Assembly (NCBI RefSeq): GCF_900108305.1
Contig: NZ_FNUX01000013.1
Location: forward strand, 1-64,000
Direction of reading: 5' to 3'
Length of the DNA: 64,000 nucleotides
DNA from: Nitrosomonas ureae
GTDB taxonomy: Bacteria > Pseudomonadota > Gammaproteobacteria > Burkholderiales > Nitrosomonadaceae
Within the stretch, counting starts at the first letter, position 1. The number at the start of each line of letters is the position of its first letter. This document shows positions 18,240 to 27,431 of this stretch, one piece after another. The position numbers and the translations under genes are program-made. The notes below the pieces were generated by a model. The model saw only the letters and a list, made by a program, of their open reading frames with translations. It did no database searches and was not told where the DNA came from.

Positions 18240-19382
18240 ATGAGTGACTTACGTTTGGATTCTACTATCCGCTTCTCAAATCTGGACAAGTTGCGTGCAT
18301 TTGCAGCGATTAGTGTCGTTGTTTATCACGTCATTGAACATACGAGCTGGTCTTCTTTTCCAGTGACAGGACTCAATTTATGGTGGCGAACCGGATGGCT
18401 GGGTGTTGATTTGTTTTTTGTAATCAGTGGATTTGTCATTTATTTTAGTGCGTTCTCACTGGAAAAATCTTATGGAGCCGCATGGAAATCAGTCTACGCT
18501 TCTCATCGCTTCTTTAGAATAGCGCCGTTATATTTCTTCACCTGCATCATTTTTGTTTTCCTCATTCAGCCACAGATTTTATTTACCCCTGTATCCAATA
18601 TCTTCTTTCAATTTATTTCGCACCTTTTGTTCTTCCATAATTTTTTTCCCAGTACGCAAGGGGCAATCAATGGCGTAAATTGGTCCATTGGCGTGGAAAT
18701 GCAATTTTATCTCTTTATTCTTATTTTCTGGAATTGGATTAAACGAGCTTCGCCACTAAAAATTTTATTAGTGTTTAGCGCCATCGCCTGTATATGGAAG
18801 ATTGCGGCGTTTTACATTCTCCATTCCGCAGGCGCCCATAAGCTATGGTTTGCAACAGCCCAATTGTCCGGTTCTCTGGATGTGTTCGGATTTGGCATTG
18901 CCGCATGCAAATGGGTTCTGGCTAATGGCAATCGTAATGATTGGGTTAGCTTAGGAATCAAAGCGCTGGCTGCTATCAGCGCAGGCTTCATCATGATCAA
19001 GCTTTTATGGATGACGCCTAATTACTGGGGCTCTGTGTATTATGTGGGCTTTTTCAGGATCCTGACTGGCTTAAGCGCAGCAGCGCTGATAGTCTTTCTG
19101 ATTGCACTGCCGAATACGGCACTTGGGTGGTTTTCCGGAATTATCGATTATCTGGGTAAAATCAGTTATGGCATCTATCTATGGCACCTACCCATCATCC
19201 TGAGTCTAAAGAACCTGAATATTAACGCCGGCATGGTTTTTCTTGTCGCAACCTTGGCATGTACCCTGATACTCGCATCCATTACCTATCACCTGATTGA
19301 GAAAAACTGGATTCAGCATGGAAAAAGTGATCAAGCATGCTCGAAAATCGGTGCAATTCTGAAATCGATCAGGTTAAATTAG
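18240..19382 (+). CDS. Acyltransferase family 3 (OafA/YrhL-like)
   Basis: Integral-membrane O-acyltransferase with about ten hydrophobic segments. The family's N-terminal NLDKLRAFAAISVVVYHV contains the conserved catalytic His, followed by GWLGVDLFFVISGFVIYF, HRFFRIAPLYF and, near the C-terminus, SYGIYLWHLPIIL. Such enzymes acetylate or otherwise acylate surface polysaccharides; the substrate is unknown. The polysaccharide genes a few kb upstream make O-antigen or exopolysaccharide modification plausible. Confidence 0.9.
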   Translation: MSDLRLDSTIRFSNLDKLRAFAAISVVVYHVIEHTSWSSFPVTGLNLWWRTGWLGVDLFFVISGFVIYFSAFSLEKSYGAAWKSVYASHRFFRIAPLYFFTCIIFVFLIQPQILFTPVSNIFFQFISHLLFFHNFFPSTQGAINGVNWSIGVEMQFYLFILIFWNWIKRASPLKILLVFSAIACIWKIAAFYILHSAGAHKLWFATAQLSGSLDVFGFGIAACKWVLANGNRNDWVSLGIKALAAISAGFIMIKLLWMTPNYWGSVYYVGFFRILTGLSAAALIVFLIALPNTALGWFSGIIDYLGKISYGIYLWHLPIILSLKNLNINAGMVFLVATLACTLILASITYHLIEKNWIQHGKSDQACSKIGAILKSIRLN

Positions 19383-19552
19383 AAGCTGCGGCATAATTAA
19401 CACCCAGCCTCGCCATCCGATTCTTTGTTTCTTCCATCGTATTTGGGCCTGATCGATCCACCCGGCGACGGTGAAGTGTTCTTACAAGAACAAGAGTCTT
19501 TCGCTGTAAGCCAGATACCATTTTGCTTTTAATCTGGATACCCTGAATACAA

Positions 19553-19581
19553 TTGACACACCACGCTCTGAATCGTATAGT
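19553..19581 (+). promoter_or_regulatory. Sigma70 promoter of the toxin-antitoxin operon
   Basis: A consensus TTGACA (19553-19558) and TATAGT (19576-19581) are separated by exactly 17 bases. They lie 36 bases upstream of the antitoxin ATG. Agreement of both hexamers and the spacing makes this the clearest housekeeping promoter in the window. Confidence 0.75.
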
Positions 19582-19607
19582 CAGAAAAGCGATTAACCAT
19601 ACGATTC
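19570..19607 (+). promoter_or_regulatory. Inverted-repeat operator of the toxin-antitoxin operon
   Basis: A perfect 9-bp inverted repeat, GAATCGTAT (19570-19578) and ATACGATTC (19599-19607), sits across the -10 element and the start region. Antitoxins of this type usually repress their own operon, so it is the likely binding site; that is inference from position and symmetry. Confidence 0.6.
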
Positions 19608-19616
19608 TAATTCATC

Positions 19617-19865
19617 ATGATTACAGCCAACGATCTAAAAACCAAAGGGATTGCCTGTCTGGAAGAAAGTCTTGCGGATAAAACAGAAGACATCATTACC
19701 CTGCGCGGCAAGGAATGCTTTGTCGTAATGAAAATCGAGCAATATCACTATCTGCGTGAGATGGAGCTGGAAGCCGCGCTTTACCAGGCACGGCAGGATA
19801 TGGCATCCGGTCAATTCAGCAAGGATACTGTCGATCAGCATGTCGATGACGTATTTTCTAAATGA
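19617..19865 (+). CDS. Type II antitoxin, Phd/YefM family
   Basis: An 82-residue protein starting MITANDLKTKGIACLEESL. Its N-terminal DNA-binding fold of the Phd/YefM type is followed by an acidic helical tail (DMASGQFSKDTVDQHVDDVF) that would wrap the toxin. Its stop overlaps the toxin start by four bases (ATGA), the usual coupling for such pairs. It should neutralise the downstream RelE/ParE-like protein and repress the operon. Confidence 0.85.
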   Translation: MITANDLKTKGIACLEESLADKTEDIITLRGKECFVVMKIEQYHYLREMELEAALYQARQDMASGQFSKDTVDQHVDDVFSK

Positions 19866-20146
19866 GCCACACGATCGTCTTTACCGACAGTTATAAGAAA
19901 CGCGCCAGACGCTTTGCACAAAAACACCCGGAATTAAAAGAGCCGTATCGCAAAACTTTAGAATTACTGGCTCACAACCCTTATCACCCTTCCTTGAGAA
20001 TTCACCCGCTCAAAGGCAAATTGTCAGCTCTGCATTCGATATCGATCAATCTCAGTTACCGCATTACGCTGGAAATTCTGATCACTGAAAAAGAAATTAT
20101 TTTGATTAATGTCGGGAGTCATGATGATGTGTATCAAGCGAGGTAG
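19862..20146 (+). CDS. Type II toxin, RelE/ParE superfamily (mRNA interferase-like)
   Basis: A 94-residue basic protein with the compact RelE/YafQ pattern: FTDSYKKRARRF at the N-terminus, HPSLRIHPLKGKL in the centre, SYRITLEI, and a C-terminal INVGSHDDVYQ. It probably cleaves mRNA at the ribosome, although a ParE-type gyrase target cannot be excluded. It is translationally coupled to the antitoxin. Confidence 0.85.
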   Translation: MSHTIVFTDSYKKRARRFAQKHPELKEPYRKTLELLAHNPYHPSLRIHPLKGKLSALHSISINLSYRITLEILITEKEIILINVGSHDDVYQAR

Positions 20147-20182
20147 AATATTCCACTTCAAATTTGACACACCCTATCGCAT

Positions 20183-21055
20183 TTATCTCATGAACCAATC
20201 TTCAATCAACTTAACAAAGTCATCATAGCGCTCTTCGATTTCTTCCCATGTCATTATTGGCGGTGTTTTCGGAACTGTTACTTCAATTCGTTCTGTATGA
20301 CTTTGTGTAAATTTTGCAGCTTTATTTATTTCATTTGCTGCGGCCTCATAAGCTTCTCGCCAATTCTCTCTTGCTTTAGCCGTCACCCATTCTTTTGTAG
20401 GTACTTTTATACTGCAGACCTGAGTTTGATCTTCACGCTGATGTTGAAACACATCATTCAATTCGTTTAGGTCTTTTAAGTTTTCACAAGAATCGTAAAT
20501 ATCCCATGCAGTTATTCCAACTATTAGCGCTGTACCAATTAGTGGAATTGATTCACCTGGAAGCGATGCAATATTTCTCCTTGCGCCTACAACTGTTCGA
20601 TTAGCCATGCGCCTTGATGCTTTTTGAACAGCTTCTGCTTTTCTGGCAGACTTAATTTCCAGCATATTGTGCTTTTTCGAAATCTCTGTATGAGATGCTT
20701 CTAATTTTTTATGATTCGTATTCAGTTTGGTATGACTCCCTTTCAATCTCTCATATTTTTTCTCCAATTCCATATACTTATCCCTCTGCTCCTGTATCGC
20801 AACTTCTACATCATGCTTCCTCTTTACTACCGGAGCTGAACGCAAAATCTTTTCAGTAAGCCCTGATCCTAATGGCACTAAAGCTGATCTCAAAACATTA
20901 AAAGCAGCAGCGTGCAAGCTGTCGCTGACGAGTGTGGCAATGTTTAGTGACACCAATCCCAGAAACGATAAAAATAAAAGCATATTCTTTATCCGTTTCC
21001 ACACTGACGCACCTTTTGATTTCGATTCCTGTTCGTGTTGAAAAGTTGAATCCAA
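20183..21055 (-). CDS. Membrane-anchored coiled-coil protein of unknown function
   Basis: I do not recognise this 290-residue protein. It has one N-terminal transmembrane helix (about residues 25-45, MLLFLSFLGLVSLNIATLV). A long, highly charged coiled coil follows (about 85-150), with repeating ELEKKYERLKGSHTKLN-type heptads. A second hydrophobic stretch (IPLIGTALIVGITAWDIY, about 170-190) precedes an acidic C-terminal region. It lies convergent to a toxin-antitoxin pair, and low-similarity accessory proteins are common in such positions. No function is proposed. Confidence 0.6.
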   Translation of the reverse strand: MDSTFQHEQESKSKGASVWKRIKNMLLFLSFLGLVSLNIATLVSDSLHAAAFNVLRSALVPLGSGLTEKILRSAPVVKRKHDVEVAIQEQRDKYMELEKKYERLKGSHTKLNTNHKKLEASHTEISKKHNMLEIKSARKAEAVQKASRRMANRTVVGARRNIASLPGESIPLIGTALIVGITAWDIYDSCENLKDLNELNDVFQHQREDQTQVCSIKVPTKEWVTAKARENWREAYEAAANEINKAAKFTQSHTERIEVTVPKTPPIMTWEEIEERYDDFVKLIEDWFMR

Positions 21056-21150
21056 AGTACATCTCCCTCTTCTGGTTGATATCTATAAACGCCAACTAAT
21101 GTTGAAACTTCGCTTTCGTGCTCGGGAATGAATTGAGTTTCTAATCCATC

Positions 21151-22374
21151 TTACCCCGGCTTCCCATCCACCCGTTGCCGCCAGTAAATCGGTGCATACT
21201 TAATCGCCCACAATCCGAAGCAAACGAGCCAAACGAGTCCGGCCACGACATAGAGCAACGGCGCTATCGCGGGTACGAGATCGGCCAGAATCCGCAGCAC
21301 GGTGGTTGCCTGGAATCCCAGAAACAACACCCAGGTTAACCGATCCAGTTCCAGCGGACGGCCGGAATGGCCGATGGTGACACGTGAAGCCATCGCCAGG
21401 ATCATGCTGGCAAAGAAACCGATGCCCAGCGCATGCAATGGGGCGAGACCCAGAATGAGGTTGCCGGAGGCGAAATACACCAGGCTTTGCAAACCATACA
21501 GCAACATGGCGACACCCAGCCAGGCAAAAGAAAAGTGCAATACCGCCAGCAAGCTCACACTAAAACTGCGCAGAAATCCCCAGCGGTACGACAGATAAAG
21601 CGCGCATCCCGCCAATGGCAAGTCGGCGATCCACAGGTAAGCGGATAATTCCAGCCATTGCAGGCTGCCGTGCGCCGCACTGCAGGCGAGCATCAGCCAC
21701 AGCATCCAGAAGGGCCGCACCATTTCATAGTTGTCCAGCACGCGGCTGGAGAAAAACGGGATCATGCGATGCGAAACGGTCAGCACAATCGGCAGCAAAA
21801 AGAACCAGATTCCGGCATGACGCGCAAAGTCAAGCATGACCGGATCTTCCGTCACCAGCCAAAGCAGATACGCCGCCACGCCCAGCCAGCCCATCAGCAA
21901 CGCAATGCTGGTGACCCTGGCATGACGTTTGTCCTGAGCCGGTGTGTTCAACAGAATTCGATATAGCACATAGACCGCAACGCTCCACCCGATCAGCATC
22001 AGCTCGATGCCGAGGATGATGATCGCTTTGTGCGTCAACAAGCCAGCATAAAACAACACCACGCCCGCCACCATCAATGCGCAGGTGGCGACATATTCGC
22101 GCGGTTTCACTTTATCGCCGTTCATCCAGTTAGGATACGTGGTAAACAAAAAACCTAAAATAAAAAACGGGAAAAAGCCATAGACCATCAGAAACGCATG
22201 CGCCCAGGTCGGGGCGATGCTCCAGTGGGTCATCGATCCGGCAACGCCATAACGCCCGGTCAGGTCAATCACCCACCACAGCACGGTCAGCACGCCTTGC
22301 AACGCGCCCGCCAAAAACAAGCTGCGATGCGGCGCAGCGGAAAGATGGTCACGAATTGCCAGCAGTCTATTCAT
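21151..22374 (-). CDS. nnrS: NnrS family protein
   Basis: A 407-residue integral membrane protein with about twelve hydrophobic segments. The family-typical early FLAGALQGVLTVLWW and HAFLMVYGFFPFFILGFLFTTYPNW segments and several conserved His residues are visible. NnrS proteins are haem- and copper-containing membrane proteins associated with nitric oxide and nitrosative stress. That fits an organism exposed to NO from nitrification or nitrifier denitrification. An AGGA lies before ATG 22374. It is divergent from the PHP phosphatase gene. Confidence 0.9.
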   Translation of the reverse strand: MNRLLAIRDHLSAAPHRSLFLAGALQGVLTVLWWVIDLTGRYGVAGSMTHWSIAPTWAHAFLMVYGFFPFFILGFLFTTYPNWMNGDKVKPREYVATCALMVAGVVLFYAGLLTHKAIIILGIELMLIGWSVAVYVLYRILLNTPAQDKRHARVTSIALLMGWLGVAAYLLWLVTEDPVMLDFARHAGIWFFLLPIVLTVSHRMIPFFSSRVLDNYEMVRPFWMLWLMLACSAAHGSLQWLELSAYLWIADLPLAGCALYLSYRWGFLRSFSVSLLAVLHFSFAWLGVAMLLYGLQSLVYFASGNLILGLAPLHALGIGFFASMILAMASRVTIGHSGRPLELDRLTWVLFLGFQATTVLRILADLVPAIAPLLYVVAGLVWLVCFGLWAIKYAPIYWRQRVDGKPG

Positions 22375-22500
22375 TTGGGTTCCTTGTAAAACATTTTTCT
22401 TTCAGGGTTCTAACTATCTCTTTCATTATCCAACGCAATTATTTCTCTTCAATGCGGTAATTTGCTATCATGCATGTCCTGCGTTGCTACGAATTGCCTC

Positions 22501-23391
22501 ATGCTTAATATTGATCTGCATTGTCATTCCAACATTTCTGATGGCGTTTTACCACCGGTTCAACTGGTTGAGCGTGCCGCCATGCGCGGCGTCGAAATAC
22601 TGGCGCTAACCGATCACGATGATATTACCGGGTTAGCGGAAGCGCGGCGGATGGCCGAAGCTAAAAGTATCACATTTATAAACGGTGTGGAAATCTCCGT
22701 GAGCTGGCGCGGCCGTACTTTGCATATCGTCGGATTGGATATTGATCCGGCCTATGCACCGCTCGTCGGAGGCTTGGCGGATATTCGCGCGGGGCGCGCG
22801 CAACGCGCCGAAAATATCGCGCTGGAGCTGGAAAAAGCCGGTATTCCCGATAGTCTGGCAGGCGCGTATGCGCATGTCGGCGAACGGCGCTTGATCGGGC
22901 GCACGCATTTTGCCCGCTTCCTGGTTGAGCAAGGTTATGCCAAAGACGTAAAATCCGTGTTTAAGAAATATCTGGTAAAAGGCAAGCCGGGCTATACTGC
23001 GCACGAATGGGCCACGCTCAGCGATGCAGTGAGCTGGATTTGCGGCAGTGGCGGCCAGGCGGTGATCGCGCATCCTGCGCGCTATGATTTGGGTAAGAAT
23101 GTCTTGAGTGATCTGCTCGATGAATTCTGCGCGCTGGGCGGATCGGCACTTGAAGTGGTCACATCGAGTCACACGCCTGAGCAAATGCAGCATTTCGCGC
23201 ATCATGCAAAAAACAGGAATCTGCTGGCTTCGTGCGGCTCGGATTTTCATGGTCCCGGCGAGAGCTATTTCGATCTGGGACAGTTGCCGGAATTTCCGCA
23301 CGGCTGCACCCCGGTCTGGCACCATTGGAAAAACAACATGGCAACCGGGCGCGAGCGCACATTGAACAGCCCATTGATTACTTTAACCTAA
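22501..23391 (+). CDS. PHP-domain phosphoesterase (RNase AM / YciV-like)
   Basis: Polymerase-and-histidinol-phosphatase domain protein. Metal-binding motifs include DLHCHSNISDG, ALTDHDDITG, NGVEIS and, near the C-terminus, GSDFHGPG. The family contains 3',5'-nucleoside bisphosphate phosphatases and the 5'-3' exonuclease RNase AM (formerly YciV). It is immediately upstream of a YciO-like gene, the same pairing as yciV-yciO in E. coli. The ATG at 22501 fits the family N-terminus; earlier in-frame starts (ATG 22474, TTG 22462) add Cys-rich sequence without support. Confidence 0.88.
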   Translation: MLNIDLHCHSNISDGVLPPVQLVERAAMRGVEILALTDHDDITGLAEARRMAEAKSITFINGVEISVSWRGRTLHIVGLDIDPAYAPLVGGLADIRAGRAQRAENIALELEKAGIPDSLAGAYAHVGERRLIGRTHFARFLVEQGYAKDVKSVFKKYLVKGKPGYTAHEWATLSDAVSWICGSGGQAVIAHPARYDLGKNVLSDLLDEFCALGGSALEVVTSSHTPEQMQHFAHHAKNRNLLASCGSDFHGPGESYFDLGQLPEFPHGCTPVWHHWKNNMATGRERTLNSPLITLT

Positions 23392-23409
23392 CCCTGATAC
23401 CGTTTTACT

Positions 23410-24042
23410 GTGGCTCAATTCTTCTCAATTCACGCGGACACTCCGCATGCACGTCTGATCAAACAAGCCGTTGCTATTGTCCAGAAAGGCGGAATTATCG
23501 TATACCCGACGGATTCCTGTTATGCGTTAGGCTGCCATCTGGGCGATAAAGATGCGATGACGCGTATCCGCACCATCCGGCAAGTGGATGAGCGCCATCA
23601 TTTCACGCTGGTCTGCCGCAATCTGACGGAAATCTCCGCCTACGCCAAAGTGGATAACAGCCAGTACCGGCTGCTTAAGGCTACGACACCGGGCAGTTAC
23701 ACGTTCATTTTACAGGCCACGCGGGAAGTGCCGCGGCGGATGCAGCATCCGAAACGCAATACCATCGGCCTGCGCATTCCCGATCATCCGGTGGTGTTGG
23801 CGCTATTGGAAGAACTCGGCGAACCCTTGCTAAGCTCAACACTGATTTTGCCTGAAGACGAATATCCGTTGAATGATGCCGAAGAAATCCGCGAGCGGCT
23901 GGAACATCAGGTCGAATTGGTCATGGATGCCGGTTCATGCGGCATAGACATGACCACGGTGATTGATTTGACCACTGATGTGCCCGCGCTGGTGCGCCAG
24001 GGAAAAGGCAGTCTCGATCCATTTGGAATCGAACATGGATGA
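23410..24042 (+). CDS. YciO/Sua5 family (threonylcarbamoyladenylate synthase-like)
   Basis: A 210-residue YrdC-fold protein starting at GTG 23410. KGGIIVYPTDSCYALGCHL, KATTPGSYTFIL, and TIGLRIPDHPV are the recognised core. The Sua5/TsaC family makes threonylcarbamoyl-AMP for tRNA t6A. YciO-type paralogues are closely related and their role is less settled. The neighbouring PHP gene suggests the YciO branch. It overlaps the next gene by 8 bases. Confidence 0.85.
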   Translation: MAQFFSIHADTPHARLIKQAVAIVQKGGIIVYPTDSCYALGCHLGDKDAMTRIRTIRQVDERHHFTLVCRNLTEISAYAKVDNSQYRLLKATTPGSYTFILQATREVPRRMQHPKRNTIGLRIPDHPVVLALLEELGEPLLSSTLILPEDEYPLNDAEEIRERLEHQVELVMDAGSCGIDMTTVIDLTTDVPALVRQGKGSLDPFGIEHG

Positions 24043-24700
24043 AATTATCCAAGGTATCGCCATTTATGCGCTTCCCGTTATTTTTGCCATCACCCTGCAC
24101 GAAGCCGCGCATGGTTATATCGCCAGGCATTTCGGTGACTTTACCGCATACAACGAAGGACGCATCAGCCTCAACCCGATACGGCATATCGATCCTGTAG
24201 GTACCATTCTGGTTCCGCTGTCATTATTTGTTTTGAGCAAATTGACGATCGGCGCAGGTTTTCTATTCGGCTGGGCCAAACCGGTGCCGGTTAACTTTTC
24301 CAACCTGCGCCGACCCAAGCGCGATATGCTCTGGGTAGCCGCCGCCGGACCTGGCGCCAATTTGCTGATGGCATTCTTCTGGGCCTTGATGATCAAGCTC
24401 GCCATTGCCTCGCCAGATAGCAGTTTTGCCAAACCCCTGGCGTTGATGGGAATTGCAGGAATTGAAATCAATGTTATCCTGATGGTACTCAATCTGTTGC
24501 CGCTGCCGCCTTTGGATGGAGGCCGCATGGCGGTAAGCTTGTTGCCGCATCGATTGGCTTACCAGTTTTCGCGGATTGAACCCTATGGTTTTATGATACT
24601 GCTGGTATTGCTATTCAGCGGTGTGCTGGGCGCCGTGATCGGGCCCATGATCACATGGGCTAAAGTCATGATCGTATCAATTTTTGGACTCTATATTTAA
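24035..24700 (+). CDS. M50 (site-2 protease) family zinc metalloprotease
   Basis: A small intramembrane metalloprotease of about 221 residues. The zinc motif HEAAH lies in the first transmembrane segment (ITLHEAAHGYIARHFGD). The second motif PLPPLDGGRM supplies the Asp ligand. It belongs to the compact YwhC-like, PDZ-less group; the substrate is unknown. Starting at ATG 24035 it overlaps the YciO stop (ATGGATGA), indicating coupling. Frame upstream to 23978 overlaps YciO and is not used. Confidence 0.9.
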   Translation: MDEIIQGIAIYALPVIFAITLHEAAHGYIARHFGDFTAYNEGRISLNPIRHIDPVGTILVPLSLFVLSKLTIGAGFLFGWAKPVPVNFSNLRRPKRDMLWVAAAGPGANLLMAFFWALMIKLAIASPDSSFAKPLALMGIAGIEINVILMVLNLLPLPPLDGGRMAVSLLPHRLAYQFSRIEPYGFMILLVLLFSGVLGAVIGPMITWAKVMIVSIFGLYI

Positions 24701-24726
24701 TAACGTTTTACATTTGGAAAATCAAC

Positions 24727-25929
24727 ATGTTTGCTGATCGCGTTTTGTCAGGTATGCGCCCCACCGGCAGCCTGCATTTGGGACATTATCATGGCGTTTT
24801 GAAAAACTGGGTAAAGCTGCAGCAGCAATACGAATGTCTGTTCTTCGTCGCCGACTGGCATGCCTTGACGACCCATTACGATTCACCTGAAATCATCGAA
24901 CAGAATGTCTGGGATATGGTGGTGGATTGGCTGGCGGCAGGCGTTGATCCATCGCAGGCAATCTTATTCATTCAATCCAAAGTGCCTGCTCACGCCGAGC
25001 TGTATTTGTTACTATCGATGATGACACCGCTTGGCTGGCTGGAACGCGTGCCCACCTATAAAGATCAACAGGAAAAATTATCCGAGAAAGATCTCAGCAC
25101 CTTCGGTTTTCTGGGCTATCCGTTGTTGCAAAGCGCGGATATCCTGATTTATCGCGCCAATCTGGTTCCCGTCGGAGAGGATCAAGCGCCGCATCTGGAA
25201 TTTACGCGCGAAATTTCCCGTCGCTTTAATCACATCTACGGCAAAGAACCCGGCTTTGAAGAAAAAGCGAAACAAGCCATTAAAAAACTGGGCTCGAAAA
25301 AATCCAAGCTATATACCGAATTGCGTACGCTGTATCAGGAACAGGGCGATGAGCATGCGCTGGAAGAAGCCAGATCAATATTGAACGAGCAACAGAATCT
25401 GAGCCTGGGTGATCGTGAACGGTTATTCGGCTATCTCGAAGGCGGCGGCAAAATGATTCTATCGGAACCGGCAACATTATTAACGGAGGCTTCCAGAATG
25501 CCGGGGCTGGATGGTCAAAAAATGTCAAAGTCGTATCACAACACCATTAGCTTGCGCGAAGATCCGGAAAACATCCGTAAAAAAATCCGCACCATGCCAA
25601 CCGATCCGGCGCGGGTACGGCGCATCGATCCGGGTGATCCCGCCCGTTGCCCGGTGTGGCAACTCCATCTTGTCTATTCCGACGAAACCACACGGGAATG
25701 GGTACAACATGGCTGCAAGCATGCGGAGATTGGCTGCCTGGATTGCAAAACACCCGTGATAGACAAAATTCTGGCTGAACAGGAACCCATGCTGGAACGC
25801 ATCAGAAAATACGAAGAAGATCCGACTCTGGTACGCAACATCATTGCGGACGGTTGTGAAAAAGCCAACAAGCTGGCGGAAGACACCATGCGCGACGTGC
25901 GCGCAGCAATGGGGCTCAGTTATTCATAA
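24727..25929 (+). CDS. trpS: Tryptophanyl-tRNA synthetase
   Basis: Class I aminoacyl-tRNA synthetase charging tRNA-Trp. The HIGH-like motif is GSLHLGHYHG, and KMSKS is present as GLDGQKMSKSYHN. At 400 residues it is longer than the E. coli enzyme (334). The extra segment lies before KMSKS (about residues 195-250), a form I associate with betaproteobacteria. Confidence 0.95.
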   Translation: MFADRVLSGMRPTGSLHLGHYHGVLKNWVKLQQQYECLFFVADWHALTTHYDSPEIIEQNVWDMVVDWLAAGVDPSQAILFIQSKVPAHAELYLLLSMMTPLGWLERVPTYKDQQEKLSEKDLSTFGFLGYPLLQSADILIYRANLVPVGEDQAPHLEFTREISRRFNHIYGKEPGFEEKAKQAIKKLGSKKSKLYTELRTLYQEQGDEHALEEARSILNEQQNLSLGDRERLFGYLEGGGKMILSEPATLLTEASRMPGLDGQKMSKSYHNTISLREDPENIRKKIRTMPTDPARVRRIDPGDPARCPVWQLHLVYSDETTREWVQHGCKHAEIGCLDCKTPVIDKILAEQEPMLERIRKYEEDPTLVRNIIADGCEKANKLAEDTMRDVRAAMGLSYS

Positions 25930-25966
25930 GGTTAAGACGCGTAAGCGAGACCGGTCTTATTGATCA

Positions 25967-26785
25967 ATGAACGACAACTCGGCAATCGAATCCATTGAAT
26001 TACAGCCGATCGCCAGAATCTGCGGTGAGCCGCTGCTGGAAATTCCACAGGATTTGTATATTCCGCCCGATGCATTGGAAGTCTTTCTGGATACCTTTCA
26101 AGGCCCTCTGGATTTACTTCTGTATCTGATTCGCAAGCATAATCTGAATATTCTGGATATTCCGATGGCGGAGTTGACGCAGCAATATATGGCCTATGTT
26201 GAAATGATGCGCGTGGACCAACTGGAGCTGGCAGCCGAATATTTGCTGATGACCGCTCTGTTGATTGAAATCAAGTCGCGCATGCTGTTACCCAACCCGA
26301 AAATAGAAACGGAACAAGAGCATGATCCGCGCGCTGAGCTAGTACGGCGCTTGCTTGAATACGAGCAAATGAAGCATGCCGCAACTCGAATCAATGAATT
26401 GCCGCAGGCTGGGCGTGACTTCAACGTGATTCAGATAAGGATTGACCAACCGCCGGCTGCGGTTCAGTTGCCCGGTATCAACACGGATGATCTGCGGAAC
26501 GCCTGGATGGCCATTCTAACGCGAGCCAGAATCCATCATCCCCATCAAATCAAACGCGAAACGCTTTCAGTCAGAGCTTATATGAGCCAGGTACTGCGTG
26601 ACTTGCGTGGGTGCGATCAAGTGGAATTTTACGAATTATTCAGCCCCACGGCTACCGTTGCAGAAGTCATTGTTACCTTCCTGGCTGTTTTGGAATTGGT
26701 CAAGGAATTGTTGCTGGAAGTTTCTCAATCGCATGATGCCGGAGTCATTTATGTCCGCTCCATTGATGCCGCTCAATCAGCTTGA
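25967..26785 (+). CDS. scpA: Segregation and condensation protein A
   Basis: Kleisin subunit of the SMC-ScpAB condensin complex. VFLDTFQGPLDLLLYLIRKHNLNILDIPMA is the conserved N-terminal helical domain. A winged-helix C-terminus (VEFYELF...AEVIVTFLAVLELVKE) contacts the SMC head. It is 272 residues and overlaps scpB by 35 bases, the usual gene order. Confidence 0.93.
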   Translation: MNDNSAIESIELQPIARICGEPLLEIPQDLYIPPDALEVFLDTFQGPLDLLLYLIRKHNLNILDIPMAELTQQYMAYVEMMRVDQLELAAEYLLMTALLIEIKSRMLLPNPKIETEQEHDPRAELVRRLLEYEQMKHAATRINELPQAGRDFNVIQIRIDQPPAAVQLPGINTDDLRNAWMAILTRARIHHPHQIKRETLSVRAYMSQVLRDLRGCDQVEFYELFSPTATVAEVIVTFLAVLELVKELLLEVSQSHDAGVIYVRSIDAAQSA

Positions 26786-27377
26786 TACACCGGATCCGCT
26801 GAGTCCGGAAAAAGTCAAGCGGGTTCTGGAAGCTGCCTTGCTGACAACTTCGGAACCCCTACCCATCAGTGAATTGCGTAAATTATTCAATCTGGAATTA
26901 AACGCTACCGTACTATCGAAATTACTGGAAGAAATTCGCGAAAAATGGCTTGATAGCAGCGTGGAATTAGTCTCTGTCGCCAGCGGCTGGCGTTTCCAGA
27001 CCAAAGCGGACATACAGCCGTATCTGGAACGATTGACGCCACCTAAAGCACCACGCTATTCACGCGCGGCTCTGGAAACGCTTGCCATCATTACTTACCG
27101 CCAGCCGGTTACTCGCGGTGATATCGAAGAAATTCGCGGCGTTAGCGTTTCCAGTTCGGTACTTAAAACACTCATGACGCGCGGCTGGATAGAGGCTGTC
27201 GGACACCGTAACGTACCCGGAAAACCCGCGCTGTTTGCCACCACGCAGCACTTCCTGGACGACTTGAACCTTCGTTCACTGGAAGAATTGCCGCCACTGG
27301 AAGAAATGCGATCCTTAATTGATTCCAGCGCAAAGAACCAGGATTTGCCTTTTGAAATCCCTGAAGCACACGATTAG
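26751..27377 (+). CDS. scpB: Segregation and condensation protein B
   Basis: ScpB is the winged-helix partner that dimerises and regulates ScpA in the SMC complex. SPEKVKRVLEAALLTTSEPLPISEL, YSRAALETLAIITYRQPVTRGDIEEIRGVSVSS and VGHRNVPGKPALFATTQ are diagnostic. Start at ATG 26751, preceded by GGAG with 6-base spacing. The longer open frame upstream lies inside scpA and is not used. Confidence 0.93.
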   Translation: MSAPLMPLNQLDTPDPLSPEKVKRVLEAALLTTSEPLPISELRKLFNLELNATVLSKLLEEIREKWLDSSVELVSVASGWRFQTKADIQPYLERLTPPKAPRYSRAALETLAIITYRQPVTRGDIEEIRGVSVSSSVLKTLMTRGWIEAVGHRNVPGKPALFATTQHFLDDLNLRSLEELPPLEEMRSLIDSSAKNQDLPFEIPEAHD

Positions 27378-27431
27378 TTCAGTCAGGTAAAATTTGACAA
27401 CCCTCTCTCTTTAATCAACTCCACAAAATAA

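Noticed and set aside
19383-19552. Possible gene remnant before the toxin-antitoxin promoter
   Set aside because: A short peptide-like frame is present but too short and unsupported to call.
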